From assembly GCA_041662785.1 (NCBI GenBank), contig JBAZRW010000007.1:5100-69099 (forward strand): a stretch of 64,000 bases of DNA. The letters are read 5' to 3'. Positions 32,603-41,770 of this stretch are shown here, one piece after another. How positions within the stretch are numbered: the stretch's first letter is position 1; the number at the start of each line of letters is the position of its first letter. This DNA is from Bdellovibrionales bacterium. Lineage in GTDB: Bacteria > Pseudomonadota > Alphaproteobacteria > UBA9219. The notes under the pieces are model-generated. The model saw only the letters and a program-made list of their open reading frames with translations. It ran no database searches and was not told the DNA's origin. A program made the translations under genes and the position numbers.

Positions 32603-33109
32603 GCCGCTGAGGCCATAATGCAAAACCAGTTTCGCAAGGCCGACCTTAAGGAAGGCCTCATGCTCTGGCGCGGGCATCTCATCACAACAAGCCGCCCCAA
32701 CGACAACATCAATCAACGCGCCGCTTACTGATTTAACCGCAACGCGCCAGCGCTGGTACGCCTCCTCTTGCTTGTCCGAACGGTCACGAAACGCCGCCGT
32801 AACAGAAAAACCCAAAGGCGCGGGGTTATAGCTGGCGACCAAATGAGCGCCCATCCCCGCCGCCAGAAAGTCGGCGCGAAGGCGCAGCGCGGCGTGACGC
32901 TGCAAAGACGTGATCACTTTTTTGATATGCAGCACGTCAAGGATGCTCTCCTCAACCGTGCGCGCGTGAACGCCGCCTTCTAAATTATGCTTGATCGGCT
33001 CCAGCATGCGGCCCGCATGTTGCCAGCGCTCTTGTGGACCAAGGTCGCCAGAGGTTGTGGGAATGTTAAAACGCAAATCGGAAGAAACGGGACGGCGGTA
33101 GTGAGCCAT
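32522..33109 (-). CDS. DUF6456-like protein
   Basis: ATG 33109 has a strong AAGGAGG site and gives 195 residues. The C-terminal half (RADFLAAGMGAHLVASY, then ALIDVVVGAACCDE and KVGLAKLVLHYGL) fits the alphaproteobacterial DUF6456 pattern, a domain of unknown role often attached to HTH proteins; no HTH is obvious here. It converges on the 77-aa gene with overlapping ends. The family assignment is from memory of the motif, not a search. Confidence 0.6.
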   Translation of the reverse strand: MAHYRRPVSSDLRFNIPTTSGDLGPQERWQHAGRMLEPIKHNLEGGVHARTVEESILDVLHIKKVITSLQRHAALRLRADFLAAGMGAHLVASYNPAPLGFSVTAAFRDRSDKQEEAYQRWRVAVKSVSGALIDVVVGAACCDEMPAPEHEAFLKVGLAKLVLHYGLSGLDEDVDEATAWQVGSGSDLAHRRLLH

Positions 33110-33206
33110 GAGGCCTCCTTCTCAAAAAGAATGAAAAAACACAATGGACGGCACAATAATGGGACTATTCCCGTTTGTCCAGAGATTTTTCCGCTGCACT
33201 GCAGCA

Positions 33207-33250
33207 TAAAAAACGCCTGAAGAGGGCTCTCCCCTCCTCAGGCGGTTTTT
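33207..33250. terminator. Intrinsic terminator
   Basis: ACGCCTGA and TCAGGCGT-like arms with an inner GAGGG/CCCTC pairing, flanked by A6 and T5, lie just after the 3' end of the minus-strand gene at 33263-33646. Confidence 0.8.
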
Positions 33251-33262
33251 AAAACGCAGTCC

Positions 33263-33646
33263 TTATTGATCAAGGATAGGGGACGGCTCCTGTATCTTTT
33301 TCTTTTTTTGCTCGGGGCGAAGGAAGGCCGGCTCAGGCGCTTCTGGGGAATGGGGCTTGGCCTGCGTAAAATGAAAAGCGCTGCCCGTCCACCCTGCCAG
33401 AAAAGAAACCCCATGTGCGACGCCAGACAAGCCCCTAATCAAAAGCGTATCGACAAAGGCTGTTGACGCTTGCAAGACATTGTTCGAGGTGCGCCCCAAA
33501 TCGCAGCCTGCCGGATGGGTTTGACAAATCTCGCGATAGGCTTCCTGAAAAGGAGGAGCCTTGTTGATTTCTTTCACGCCCCACGCCACCGCGTTAAGAA
33601 GGGCAACACCAACAATTGTTTTTCCGATAAAGGTAGAAACTCTCAT
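33263..33646 (-). CDS. Hypothetical protein with N-terminal membrane segment
   Basis: ATG 33646 has AAGGATTATT upstream; the 127-residue protein starts with an amphipathic or signal-like segment (MRVSTFIGKTIVGVALLNAV). Two Cys (ICQTHPAGCDLG) may form a disulfide, favouring an exported location. The C-terminus is Pro/Lys-rich. No family recognised. Confidence 0.6.
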   Translation of the reverse strand: MRVSTFIGKTIVGVALLNAVAWGVKEINKAPPFQEAYREICQTHPAGCDLGRTSNNVLQASTAFVDTLLIRGLSGVAHGVSFLAGWTGSAFHFTQAKPHSPEAPEPAFLRPEQKKKKIQEPSPILDQ

Positions 33647-33734
33647 GCTAATAATCCTTATGGTTTATAAAAAACGCAGCCATTTATAGCACAGGATTTT
33701 TGAAACCAAATCGACAAAACAAGGTTAATGCACA

Positions 33735-33774
33735 AGAAAACGCCGAAAAGAGTCCCCTCTTTCCGGCGTTTTCT
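33735..33774 (-). terminator. Terminator of the CoA-transferase operon
   Basis: AGAAAACGCCG and CGGCGTTTTCT form a strong stem with GAAAAGAG/CTCTTTC as its inner part; the A/T ends allow termination after scoB on the minus strand. Confidence 0.8.
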
Positions 33775-33796
33775 TAAGTCCAGCATGACCAGAAAC

Positions 33797-34438
33797 TTAC
33801 ATCGGGACAACCTTAAAATCCGCCTCGGTGCGCGCACGCACCTCGTCCAGCGTAACGTCCGAGGCTATCGCGGTGAGGATAAGCCCTTCGTCACGTGTGC
33901 ACTCAAACTCGCAGATGTCCGTGACAATATGCCGCACCATGCCAGAGCCCGTAAGCGGCAGCGTGCATTGCTTGCGCACCTTTGGCTCACCGTCTTTTGA
34001 ATTATGCTCCATACACACGATCACGCGGCGCACGCCCGACACCAGATCCATCGCGCCGCCCATGCCCTTGACAATCTTTCCGGGAACCATCCAGTTCGCA
34101 ATGTCGCCTTTTTCCGAAACTTCCATCGCGCCCAAAATGGCCAGATCAACATGGCCGCCACGGATCATCGCAAAAGACTCCGCACTATCAAAATACGAGC
34201 CATAGGGGAGCAGCGTGACCGTCTGCTTGCTGGCATTGACCAGATCGCCATCAAGTTCGGCTTCGGTCGGAAACGGCCCCGTCCCCAACATACCGTTTTC
34301 GCTTTCCAAAACGACATGCATCCCTTCGGGAATATAATTGGAAACCAAAGTCGGGATACCAATGCCCAGATTGACATAGAATCCGTCTTTTAATTCTTTG
34401 GCCGCTTGCTGCGCCATTTGTTCACGAGTCCAAGCCAT
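33797..34438 (-). CDS. scoB: 3-oxoacid CoA-transferase subunit B
   Basis: The 213-residue protein has the catalytic Glu motif LESENGMLGTGPFP and GIGIPTLVSNYI, IRGGHVDLAILGAMEVS. It is the beta subunit of succinyl-CoA:3-ketoacid (or related) CoA-transferase, which moves CoA to acetoacetate in ketone-body or butyrate use. AAGGAG precedes ATG 34438. It lies 17 bases after scoA. Substrate range cannot be told from sequence. Confidence 0.93.
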   Translation of the reverse strand: MAWTREQMAQQAAKELKDGFYVNLGIGIPTLVSNYIPEGMHVVLESENGMLGTGPFPTEAELDGDLVNASKQTVTLLPYGSYFDSAESFAMIRGGHVDLAILGAMEVSEKGDIANWMVPGKIVKGMGGAMDLVSGVRRVIVCMEHNSKDGEPKVRKQCTLPLTGSGMVRHIVTDICEFECTRDEGLILTAIASDVTLDEVRARTEADFKVVPM

Positions 34439-34455
34439 AGGTTTTCTCCTTTGAA

Positions 34456-35154
34456 TTAGGCGCTGCGCGTGGTGCGGCGTTCAATGCGGTTTTCAAAAGC
34501 CTTGCCTTTGAAAAGGCGTTGCACATAAATGCCGGGGGTGTGGATCGCGTTCGGATCCAGTTGGCCCGTCGGGATCATTTCCTCAATCTCTGCCACCGTC
34601 ATCTTGCTACACACAGCGGCTTGAGGATTACTGTTGCGCGCGGTCATGCGATAGACAAGGTTGCCTTCCTCATCGCCCTTCCACGCCTTGATAATCGAAA
34701 GATCGGTCGTGATGCCCGTTTCCAAAACATAGCGGCGGCCATTAAACTCGCGGATTTCCTTGCCCTCGCTTACCACCGTATCGACGCCGACCCGCGTATA
34801 GAAACCGGCGATGCCCGCCCCACCTGCACGCATGCGCTCCACCAACGTGCCTTGGGGGTTAAACTCAACCTCCAACTTGCCCGTGATATAAAGCTGCGCA
34901 AAATTGTTGTTCTCGCCAAGATAGGAACCGATGACCTTCTTGACCTGCCCGTTATCAAGCAGCTGCCCAATGCCATAGCCATCAACATGTGCGGTGATGC
35001 TAACGATGGTCAGGCCTTTAACACCGGACTCGGCAATGACACGCAGGCAATGCTCAGGAATGCCGCAAAGGCCAAAGCCGCCGACGGCAATTGACATGCC
35101 ATCGCGCAGAATATCGCGCAAAGCCGCCCCTTCATCCTGATAAACCTTGCCCAT
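34456..35154 (-). CDS. scoA: 3-oxoacid CoA-transferase subunit A
   Basis: The 232-residue protein begins with the subunit A pattern (MSIAVGGFGLCGIPEHC) and has SYLGENNNFAQLYITGKLEV and GADT-type FYTRVGVDTVVSEG. It pairs with the following gene as the alpha chain. ATG 35154 has CAAGGAGGCACTG upstream. The pair forms its own operon. Confidence 0.93.
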   Translation of the reverse strand: MGKVYQDEGAALRDILRDGMSIAVGGFGLCGIPEHCLRVIAESGVKGLTIVSITAHVDGYGIGQLLDNGQVKKVIGSYLGENNNFAQLYITGKLEVEFNPQGTLVERMRAGGAGIAGFYTRVGVDTVVSEGKEIREFNGRRYVLETGITTDLSIIKAWKGDEEGNLVYRMTARNSNPQAAVCSKMTVAEIEEMIPTGQLDPNAIHTPGIYVQRLFKGKAFENRIERRTTRSA

Positions 35155-35332
35155 TTCAGTGCCTCCTTGAGGAAATTAGAACAGAGCCATCTTACGGCAA
35201 GGGCATGAAGATATGGTTTATGGTTTATGAATAAAGGGTTTATGAATTTACGCCGTGATTAAAAGAGGTTTTCCCCTTGTCTTTTATGGAGAATAAGGAG
35301 AGCATGCCGGCGTTTCTAGCGCAGGAGCCCCC

Positions 35333-35878
35333 TTGATATTTTGGTATGCAATTGGCATCGTTTTGTTTCTTATCCTGACGTGTGAGCTTTATACCCTGAA
35401 AACGGGCGTTCCCACAGTGACCTCTTTTCCCTCCGTTAGAAAAAAGATGGTCGAGATTCTTCAAAAAGAGGCGGCGCAACACAACACGCCAAGTCCCTTG
35501 CACATTCTGGATTTAGGCTCAGGCACAGGCAAGTTAACGCTGGAAATTGGCCGAGCTATCCCTTCCGCCCACATCACGGGGCTTGAAATCTCGTTGACCC
35601 CCTTTCTTCTCTCCCTGCTCCGCCGCTGGCTTTGGCGTGTCACCAATGTCGATTATAAGCGCGAAGATTTTTGGCGCTATGACCTGTCGGGCGTTGATGC
35701 CGTCGTGCTTTTTATCAACGGAAAGGTTCAGGAACGAATGGCAAAAAAATTGAAGGCCGAGCTTCCCTCCGGCGCGCTTATCATCTTAAACGAAACACAC
35801 CTACCGGATTGGGACCCGATAGAGGTTCTAACCGTTGGCCTCTTAAAAGTAAAAATCGTCGTCTATAGGCAGACTTAA
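35333..35878 (+). CDS. Membrane-anchored class I methyltransferase
   Basis: A TTG at 35333 with AGGAG in the right place gives 181 residues; no better ATG exists. One N-terminal membrane segment (IFWYAIGIVLFLILTCELY) precedes a short Rossmann methyltransferase domain: LDLGSGTGKLTLEI for SAM, then DAVVLFINGKV and a truncated C-terminal half (ALIILNETHLPDW). The domain is smaller than most methyltransferases. Substrate unknown. Confidence 0.75.
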   Translation: MIFWYAIGIVLFLILTCELYTLKTGVPTVTSFPSVRKKMVEILQKEAAQHNTPSPLHILDLGSGTGKLTLEIGRAIPSAHITGLEISLTPFLLSLLRRWLWRVTNVDYKREDFWRYDLSGVDAVVLFINGKVQERMAKKLKAELPSGALIILNETHLPDWDPIEVLTVGLLKVKIVVYRQT

Positions 35879-35966
35879 AAAGGGGTGGCGCCTTTTCCAA
35901 GGCAAGTTCTGGCCATTTTCTTGAAACAGAAGGGTATGGTAAATATTTTAACGATTTTATCTTTGT

Positions 35967-37190
35967 CTAGTGCAACCATTTATGCGCTGCTATAATCGCG
36001 ACCATTATCCCTCTCTCGGTTGCGCAAATGTCTAACCTTTTGGTACTATGGCGGGGGGCTTTCGCGGTTGCTTCTGGACGTAAAATCGAGTCATTTGCAT
36101 ACGCCCACAAATCATCCACAAGGTGGGGGAATCCATTTGGGTTCTGTTGTGGAAGCTGAACGGCTCCGTCAAGTCGCAGCACATTTAAGCAAGCTTTCGC
36201 AAAGTGCGTCTCTTCCAATTCTAGATTCTCACCGCCAAGGCCTTCGTAATTAGCAACCTCTATACCTTGGCGTTTAGCCCAACGACATACGGATGTTTGT
36301 GTCTGGTTCAGGCTAACAATGCCGACAAAGCGAACACCTGCCGCTTGCGCTTCTGGGACAGTCTGTCCACCTGCGCAGATAATCATCCCCGCCCGTCCAA
36401 AGAAATCAGCCGGATTATACTGCCGTACTATTTCCAATCGATCTTGCATCGCTGTCATGAGAGCGGATGCACGATAGACCTGCTCATTCTCTGGGCATGG
36501 AACAACCACTTTAATTTCAAAATTGTTTAGCGTTGAAGGGTCTTCCCTCCACATACGATCAAGCAATTTTAGTCCCAAATGCCCCTTATCTGTTCCCCCA
36601 AATGTAATAACAACCGAGTTAGGATTGTGTGGGTGGTCAACAAATAAATCAGGGGAAAGAAAATGATAATTGGGGCTAGCAAATACTTTTGGCTGGGATG
36701 CACCAGAATAAGAGGCTCCAAAGTTATTAGCATTGATAACAAAATCAACATGCTCACCGCCAAGATCAGGGATATGCCCAAAATCATCCACAACGCCAAC
36801 TGTTCCATGAGTTTTTAATTGCCGCAGCTCCTCGGCACAAATTCGATAACTATCAATGATTGTTAAATCGCGGTCGGCAGGGAATTTAGCAATGTAATCC
36901 GGCGGCAGTAGTTCAAAAGCATTTTGGCTTGTTCCCTTTTGGGGAACAGCCTCGTTATCAAAGAGAAAAACTATTCCACTGTTTGGTGATGCAGTACAAA
37001 ATCTTTCAACCGCACGCCGTGATACAACATTATCGGTCATCATCATCGTTACACATGCCTCTGGATGTGTTTGCCCCAAGGTTTGGGCTAGCCGCGCCGA
37101 ACGCCAAAAATGACCCGTTCCGATCGACTCCGAAATATCTGTAAAAAAGAAAATGTTTTTATTGGGCTTGGTCATCAATTTGTTGTTCAT
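35967..37190 (-). CDS. PseG-like nucleotide-sugar hydrolase
   Basis: The 407-residue protein follows the UDP-sugar hydrolase pattern of pseudaminic acid synthesis (PseG): GTGHFWRSARLAQTL near residue 20, LTIIDSYRI, VGVVDDFG, ITFGGTDKGH and ICAGGQTVPEAQAAG. No other pse genes are nearby. Its composition is clearly AT-richer than neighbours, suggesting acquisition. The last 35 residues (ATAKAPRHSTKRLDICATER and on) look unlike the family and may be a run-on into foreign sequence. Ribosome site at ATG 37190 is weak. Confidence 0.65.
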   Translation of the reverse strand: MNNKLMTKPNKNIFFFTDISESIGTGHFWRSARLAQTLGQTHPEACVTMMMTDNVVSRRAVERFCTASPNSGIVFLFDNEAVPQKGTSQNAFELLPPDYIAKFPADRDLTIIDSYRICAEELRQLKTHGTVGVVDDFGHIPDLGGEHVDFVINANNFGASYSGASQPKVFASPNYHFLSPDLFVDHPHNPNSVVITFGGTDKGHLGLKLLDRMWREDPSTLNNFEIKVVVPCPENEQVYRASALMTAMQDRLEIVRQYNPADFFGRAGMIICAGGQTVPEAQAAGVRFVGIVSLNQTQTSVCRWAKRQGIEVANYEGLGGENLELEETHFAKACLNVLRLDGAVQLPQQNPNGFPHLVDDLWAYANDSILRPEATAKAPRHSTKRLDICATERGIMVAIIAAHKWLH

Positions 37191-37297
37191 TAGGAATGTT
37201 ATAAATCAGCTACGTACAGACGCACATTATAGTGCAATATCATGAAAGTAATTACATTAATCCAAGCCTAAGACAAAAAATCTCAAATTTTAGCAAA

Positions 37298-37314
37298 TGG
37301 TGACCCCGATGGGA
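37298..37314. repeat. Direct repeat of the tRNA-Lys 3' end (possible attachment site)
   Basis: TGGTGACCCCGATGGGA is identical to the 17 bases at the tRNA-Lys 3' end including CCA (37825-37841). The 510 bases between the copies hold a GIY-YIG gene. Confidence 0.6.
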
Positions 37315-37461
37315 ATGTGCTCGCTACGGTCGCAAAAGCTTCCTTGCTGCGCAGCACTTTCGTAAGTTCGCGCTTCGTCTTCGTCTTGCGCTCACTAACG
37401 AAATTGTGAACCCATTCCATGGGTTCAGGCCTCCGGCCTACCAATTACAGAAAAGCCGCCA

Positions 37462-37716
37462 TCACTTCGCGCTAGATAACAAACGTTTCTTTGCGAAAGC
37501 GCGTCCGGAATGTGACTTAAGATATTTTTCAAGATCAAGAGCCGTATATTTGTCTTGAACGGCAACATAACAAAGAAGATTCCACGGAGCAAACTTCGCT
37601 GTATGTGGCGACCTGCCTGCGTTATGCGTAGCAAGGCGTTGTTTTAAGTCCTCAGTCGCACCAGTATATTCTTGATCGGGAAAAGTTGTGCTTCGTATAA
37701 TGTAAACGTACCACAT
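37462..37716 (-). CDS. GIY-YIG nuclease-like protein
   Basis: The 84-residue protein is a minimal GIY-YIG domain: MWYVYIIRSTTFPDQEYTGA carries the paired VYI/YTG motifs, with the conserved Arg in DLKQRLATHNAG and a Glu in the last helix (LDLEKYLKS). Small proteins of this type have unclear function; they often lie next to repeats and may be mobile or act in DNA repair. It is bounded by a repeat of the tRNA-Lys end on one side and the tRNA itself on the other. Confidence 0.85.
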   Translation of the reverse strand: MWYVYIIRSTTFPDQEYTGATEDLKQRLATHNAGRSPHTAKFAPWNLLCYVAVQDKYTALDLEKYLKSHSGRAFAKKRLLSSAK

Positions 37717-37824
37717 GGCTATCAGTCCGTCTCCGCTTACGCTTCGCTCCAGCTACGCCGGACACTGCTTCGCTCTAACGTGCTCCGCTTGGCTGCGCCA
37801 CGCGTAGCCCGTAAGGGCGAAGCG

Positions 37825-37901
37825 TGGTGACCCCGATGGGACTTGAACCCATGGCCCTCTGATTAAAAGTCAAATGCTCTACCAACTGAGCTACGAGGTC
37901 A
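37825..37901 (-). tRNA. tRNA-Lys (anticodon TTT)
   Basis: The minus strand reads TGACCTCGTAGCTCAGTTGG at the 5' end, with an anticodon loop CTTTTAA (TTT) and a T-arm GGTTCAAGTCC. The acceptor stem TGACCTC pairs with GGGGTCA and CCA is encoded at 37825-37827. Confidence 0.95.
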
Positions 37902-38021
37902 CACGTCTTGCGAGGGGGCAAAGTAGGAAGCCAACGCCCTCAGGTCAACAAAAAAGTAAAGGTATGGCCAGAAAGAACAGGGTTTTTAACAAAAAACAGC
38001 CTTGACCCAGTCAATCCGACC

Positions 38022-38564
38022 CTAATCCCGCACTTCGGGAGAGATTTTCTTGCGGGCGCTCTCTTGGGAAAAGCGCTTTTCAATCTCCTTAACCACTTTT
38101 TCGCTGACAAAGGAGCTAATGTCCCCGCCCAGAAAAGCGATCTCTTTCACAAAGCGCGAGGAGATAAACTGATGCCTGTCCGAGGCCATCAAAAACACCG
38201 TCTCAACATCCGGACACATGCGGTGGTTCATGCCCGCCATTTGAAACTCGTATTCAAAATCCGACACGGCGCGAAGGCCACGAATGATCAAATCCGCACC
38301 AATGTCACGGGCATAATGCACCAGCAGATTGTCAAACGCTTTCACCTCAATCTTCGCGCCCTTTTCGATCAAGGGAGCAATTTCAGCCTCCACCATTTTG
38401 ACGCGCATACGCGTGTCGAACAAAGGCCCCTTGCCCGCATTTTTGGCCACGCCGATCACCAGCCTATCCACCATCTTGGTGGCGCGGCAAATGATTTCGA
38501 AATGCCCATGCGTGATGGGATCAAACGTGCCCGGATAGAGGCCTATACGGAAACTCTCGCTCAT
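38022..38564 (-). CDS. coaD: Phosphopantetheine adenylyltransferase
   Basis: The 180-residue protein has the nucleotidyltransferase motif LYPGTFDPITHGH at residues 8-20 and the C-terminal ISSRFVKEIAFLGGDIS. It transfers AMP to 4'-phosphopantetheine in CoA synthesis. GAGGA precedes ATG 38564, and the start overlaps the gyrA stop by 4 bases. The gyrA-coaD pairing is common in alphaproteobacteria. The C-terminus is about 15 residues longer than the E. coli protein. Confidence 0.96.
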   Translation of the reverse strand: MSESFRIGLYPGTFDPITHGHFEIICRATKMVDRLVIGVAKNAGKGPLFDTRMRVKMVEAEIAPLIEKGAKIEVKAFDNLLVHYARDIGADLIIRGLRAVSDFEYEFQMAGMNHRMCPDVETVFLMASDRHQFISSRFVKEIAFLGGDISSFVSEKVVKEIEKRFSQESARKKISPEVRD

Positions 38565-41293
38565 TCCTCTGCCTCGCCGCTATCCCCCGCTTCCTCAGCA
38601 TCCAGCGCGGCGACCGAGACGATGCGCTCGTCCCCACCAACGCGGAACAAAATCACGCCCTGTGAGCCACGCCCCGTCACACGCACATCATGGACAGGCA
38701 TACGGATAATCTGGCCACCATCCGACACCATCATGACTTCCTGATCATCCTTAATGGGGAAGGTCGCCACGATAGAGCCGTTCTTTTCGGTCAGCTTCAT
38801 GTTCACGATGCCCTGCCCACCACGATTGGTGTTTCGGTATTCATAGGCCGAGGAACGCTTGCCAAAGCCGCGATCGGAAACGGTCAGCAAGAAATCCTCT
38901 TGCGAGGCGAGCTGCGCAAAGCGTTCGGGTGAGAGCGTCAAATCCGTCGTCGCCTCATCCTCATCGCCGCCCTCTGGGCCGCCTTCCACGACGCCCTGAT
39001 CCTCCCCCGCCGCCGCGCGAAGGGCGCGGCTTTGTTTGATGTACGCGGCGCGTTCTTCGCCCGTCGCGTCGACATGCGTCAGAATCGACATGGCCATGAC
39101 CTCGTCCCCCTTGGCAAGACGCACGCCACGCACGCCGGTTGAGGCGCGACCCGCAAACACGCGCAGATCCTCAATCGCAAAGCGAATGGCACGTCCGGCC
39201 TTGGTGGCCAGCAAGATGTCGTCATAGCCGCTGCCTGTGCGCACGGCGATCAGGCTATCGCCCTCGTCCAGCTTCATGGCGATAATGCCGTTTGAGCGCA
39301 CATTGCAGAAATCGGAAAGCTTATTGCGCCGCACGCCGCCCGAAGCAGTAGCAAACAAAGCGAACAATTCGCCCCACAGCGCTTCATTTTCCGGCAGATG
39401 CAGGGTCGTCGTAATCGTCTCCCCTTGCTCTAACGGCAACAGATTGACCAACGCCTTGCCACGCGATGTCGGCGAGGCGAGAGGCAGCTTGTACACTTTC
39501 AGCTTATAAACCTTACCCAAGGACGAGAAGAACAGCATGGGCGTGTGTGTGCTGGCGACAAAGATATCCGATACGAAATCTTCGTCCTTCGTCACCATGC
39601 CCGTGCGGCCCTTCCCCCCACGCCGCTGAGCGCGATAGGTGGAAAGAGGCACGCGCTTGATATAACCAGACAGACTAGTGGTGACGACCATCTCTTCGCG
39701 CTGGATCAAATCCTCGATATCGGATTCAAACTCTTGCGCTTCAATCGTCGTACGGCGCGGCGTCGCAAAGCGGTCACGGATGACCGTAATTTCTTCCTTC
39801 ATGATCTCAAGAACGCGGGCGCGATTAGCCAGAATATCCAGATAATCCTTAATCTGATCAACCACCGCGTGCAGATCGCCGCCAATCTTGTCGCGCTCCA
39901 GCCCCGTCAGGCGGTGCAAGCGCAAATCCAAAATGGCCTTAGCCTGCGTTTCAGAGAGGCGATAGGTTCCCGCCTCTTTGTTCAGGCCGTCTTCATCCAC
40001 CAAAGCAATGAGTGCCGTAATGTCCGAGGCAGGCCAAGGGCGATCCATCAACTGCTGCTTGGCAATCGCTGGCTCAGCCGCCGCACGGATCAAGGCAATC
40101 ACTTCGTCGATATTGGCGACAGCCACGGCAAGGCCCACAAGGATATGGGCGCGGGCGCGGGCCTGATTCAACTCATAGGTCGTGCGCCGCGTGATAACCT
40201 CTTCGCGGAAGGCCACGAAAGCTTCCAGCACCGCACGAAGCCCCATAAGCTCTGGCCGACCGCCGTTCAACGCCAGCATGTTGACGCCAAAGCTGGTTTG
40301 CAGCGGCGTGTGCTTAAACAACTGGTTCAAGACAACATCCGCCATCGCGTCGCGCTTAATCTCAATCACCACGCGCACACCATCGCGATCCGACTCGTCG
40401 CGCAGATCGGAAATGCCCTCAATCGTCTTGTCCCGCACACATTCGGCGATGATTTCGATCAGGCGCTTTTTATTCTGTTGATAGGGAATTTCGGTCACAA
40501 TGATCGCTTGGCGATCCTTACGGATTTCCTCAATGTTCGTACGGGCGCGCATGATAATGCTGCCACGCCCTGTATGAGCCGCCGTGCGGCATGTCGTGTG
40601 ACCAAGGATCAAACCGCCCGTGGGGAAATCGGGCCCCGGTACGATTTCCAACATCTCATCCGTCGAAAGATCGGGATTGTCGATCAGCGCCACGCAAGCG
40701 TTGCAGACCTCGCCCAGATTATGAGGCGGAATGTTCGTGGCCATGCCGACCGCAATGCCGCCCGCGCCGTTCACCAACAGGTTGGGATAACGCGCTGGCA
40801 AAACCGTTGGCTCAACCGTGATTTCGTCATAGTTCGGCTGGAACGCCACCGTATCCTTATCAATATCGTCCAGCAGCGTTTCGGCGACCTTGGCCAAACG
40901 CGCTTCGGTATAACGCATGGCCGCCGCAGGGTCGCCATCCATCGAGCCGAAGTTACCCTGCCCGTCCACAAGCGGCAGACGCATCGAGAAATCCTGTGCC
41001 ATGCGCACCATGGCATCGTAAATCGCGCTGTCGCCATGCGGATGGTATTTACCCATCACGTCACCGACGATACGCGCCGATTTCTTATAAGGCTTGGTGC
41101 TGTCGTAGCCGCCTTCCTTCATCGCATAAAGAATGCGGCGATGAACGGGCTTGAGCCCATCACGCACATCGGGAAGCGCGCGCGACACGATCACGCTCAT
41201 CGCGTAATCGAGGTAGGAGCTGCGCATTTCATCTTCGATGGTGACAAGAGCAATATCGGAGCGTGGTGGCGACGGAACAAGCGTATCAGTCAA
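38561..41293 (-). CDS. gyrA: DNA gyrase subunit A
   Basis: TTG 41293 (LTDTLVPSPPRSDIALVTIE) is preferred because it matches the family N-terminus and has AGGT upstream; a TTG at 41365 would add 24 residues. The catalytic Tyr lies in the RYTEARLAKV region; the quinolone-determining loop GDVMGKYHPHGDSAIYDA has Ser and Asp at the usual resistance positions. C-terminal beta-propeller repeats and the GyrA-box (QRRGGKG) are present, and the tail is acidic. About 910 residues, normal. Confidence 0.96.
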   Translation of the reverse strand: MTDTLVPSPPRSDIALVTIEDEMRSSYLDYAMSVIVSRALPDVRDGLKPVHRRILYAMKEGGYDSTKPYKKSARIVGDVMGKYHPHGDSAIYDAMVRMAQDFSMRLPLVDGQGNFGSMDGDPAAAMRYTEARLAKVAETLLDDIDKDTVAFQPNYDEITVEPTVLPARYPNLLVNGAGGIAVGMATNIPPHNLGEVCNACVALIDNPDLSTDEMLEIVPGPDFPTGGLILGHTTCRTAAHTGRGSIIMRARTNIEEIRKDRQAIIVTEIPYQQNKKRLIEIIAECVRDKTIEGISDLRDESDRDGVRVVIEIKRDAMADVVLNQLFKHTPLQTSFGVNMLALNGGRPELMGLRAVLEAFVAFREEVITRRTTYELNQARARAHILVGLAVAVANIDEVIALIRAAAEPAIAKQQLMDRPWPASDITALIALVDEDGLNKEAGTYRLSETQAKAILDLRLHRLTGLERDKIGGDLHAVVDQIKDYLDILANRARVLEIMKEEITVIRDRFATPRRTTIEAQEFESDIEDLIQREEMVVTTSLSGYIKRVPLSTYRAQRRGGKGRTGMVTKDEDFVSDIFVASTHTPMLFFSSLGKVYKLKVYKLPLASPTSRGKALVNLLPLEQGETITTTLHLPENEALWGELFALFATASGGVRRNKLSDFCNVRSNGIIAMKLDEGDSLIAVRTGSGYDDILLATKAGRAIRFAIEDLRVFAGRASTGVRGVRLAKGDEVMAMSILTHVDATGEERAAYIKQSRALRAAAGEDQGVVEGGPEGGDEDEATTDLTLSPERFAQLASQEDFLLTVSDRGFGKRSSAYEYRNTNRGGQGIVNMKLTEKNGSIVATFPIKDDQEVMMVSDGGQIIRMPVHDVRVTGRGSQGVILFRVGGDERIVSVAALDAEEAGDSGEAEE

Positions 41294-41518
41294 AGGAATA
41301 CCTATTTTTTCATGAGAATCGAGGCGGTCAAAAACCGCCCTGAAATCTAGCACTTCGGTACTCAAAGGCCAAACAAAAAAATGCTAAATAGAAATTAAGT
41401 TTCAAAGGGTTAAAGCCTTCGCCTGTTGGCTTTCGGGCAGAAAAGCGCAGAGCCGTCAACCTTTTGGTAGGGATTTCCTGCTATGGGGGTAAAGTTAGTA
41501 TTTATTAGGAGACAATAC

Positions 41519-41767
41519 ATGACAACTTTATCCCATCGCGCAGGCCGCATCGGCTTGCTGTTGGTTTGCTTGGTAAGCCTTGGCGCTTGCAGCGATCTTT
41601 CGGCGCGGCAACAGCGCGTCTTGACGGGCGGCGCTATTGGCACGACGGTCGGTGCGATCAGCACCGTGGCCATGGGCGGCTGCGTTGCATGCGGGGCGGC
41701 CATCGGCGGCGCTGTGGGCGCTGGCTCTGGCTACCTGTACGATTATATCGAAAATCAAAACTGGTAA
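41519..41767 (+). CDS. Small lipoprotein with glycine-zipper segment
   Basis: ATG 41519 has AGGAGAC upstream; the 82-residue protein begins with a lipoprotein signal ending LVSLGAC (lipobox Cys at about residue 24) and then a Gly/Ala-rich segment (GGAIGTTVGAISTVAMGG, AAIGGAVGAGSGYLYDYI) typical of glycine-zipper outer-membrane lipoproteins. The gene converges on znuB, 3 bases apart. Role in envelope integrity is inferred. Confidence 0.8.
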   Translation: MTTLSHRAGRIGLLLVCLVSLGACSDLSARQQRVLTGGAIGTTVGAISTVAMGGCVACGAAIGGAVGAGSGYLYDYIENQNW

Positions 41768-41770
41768 CGG

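Noticed and set aside
39545..41350. 601-residue open frame antisense to gyrA
   Set aside because: It is an antisense shadow of a strongly conserved gene; the sequence shows no domain and no ribosome site.
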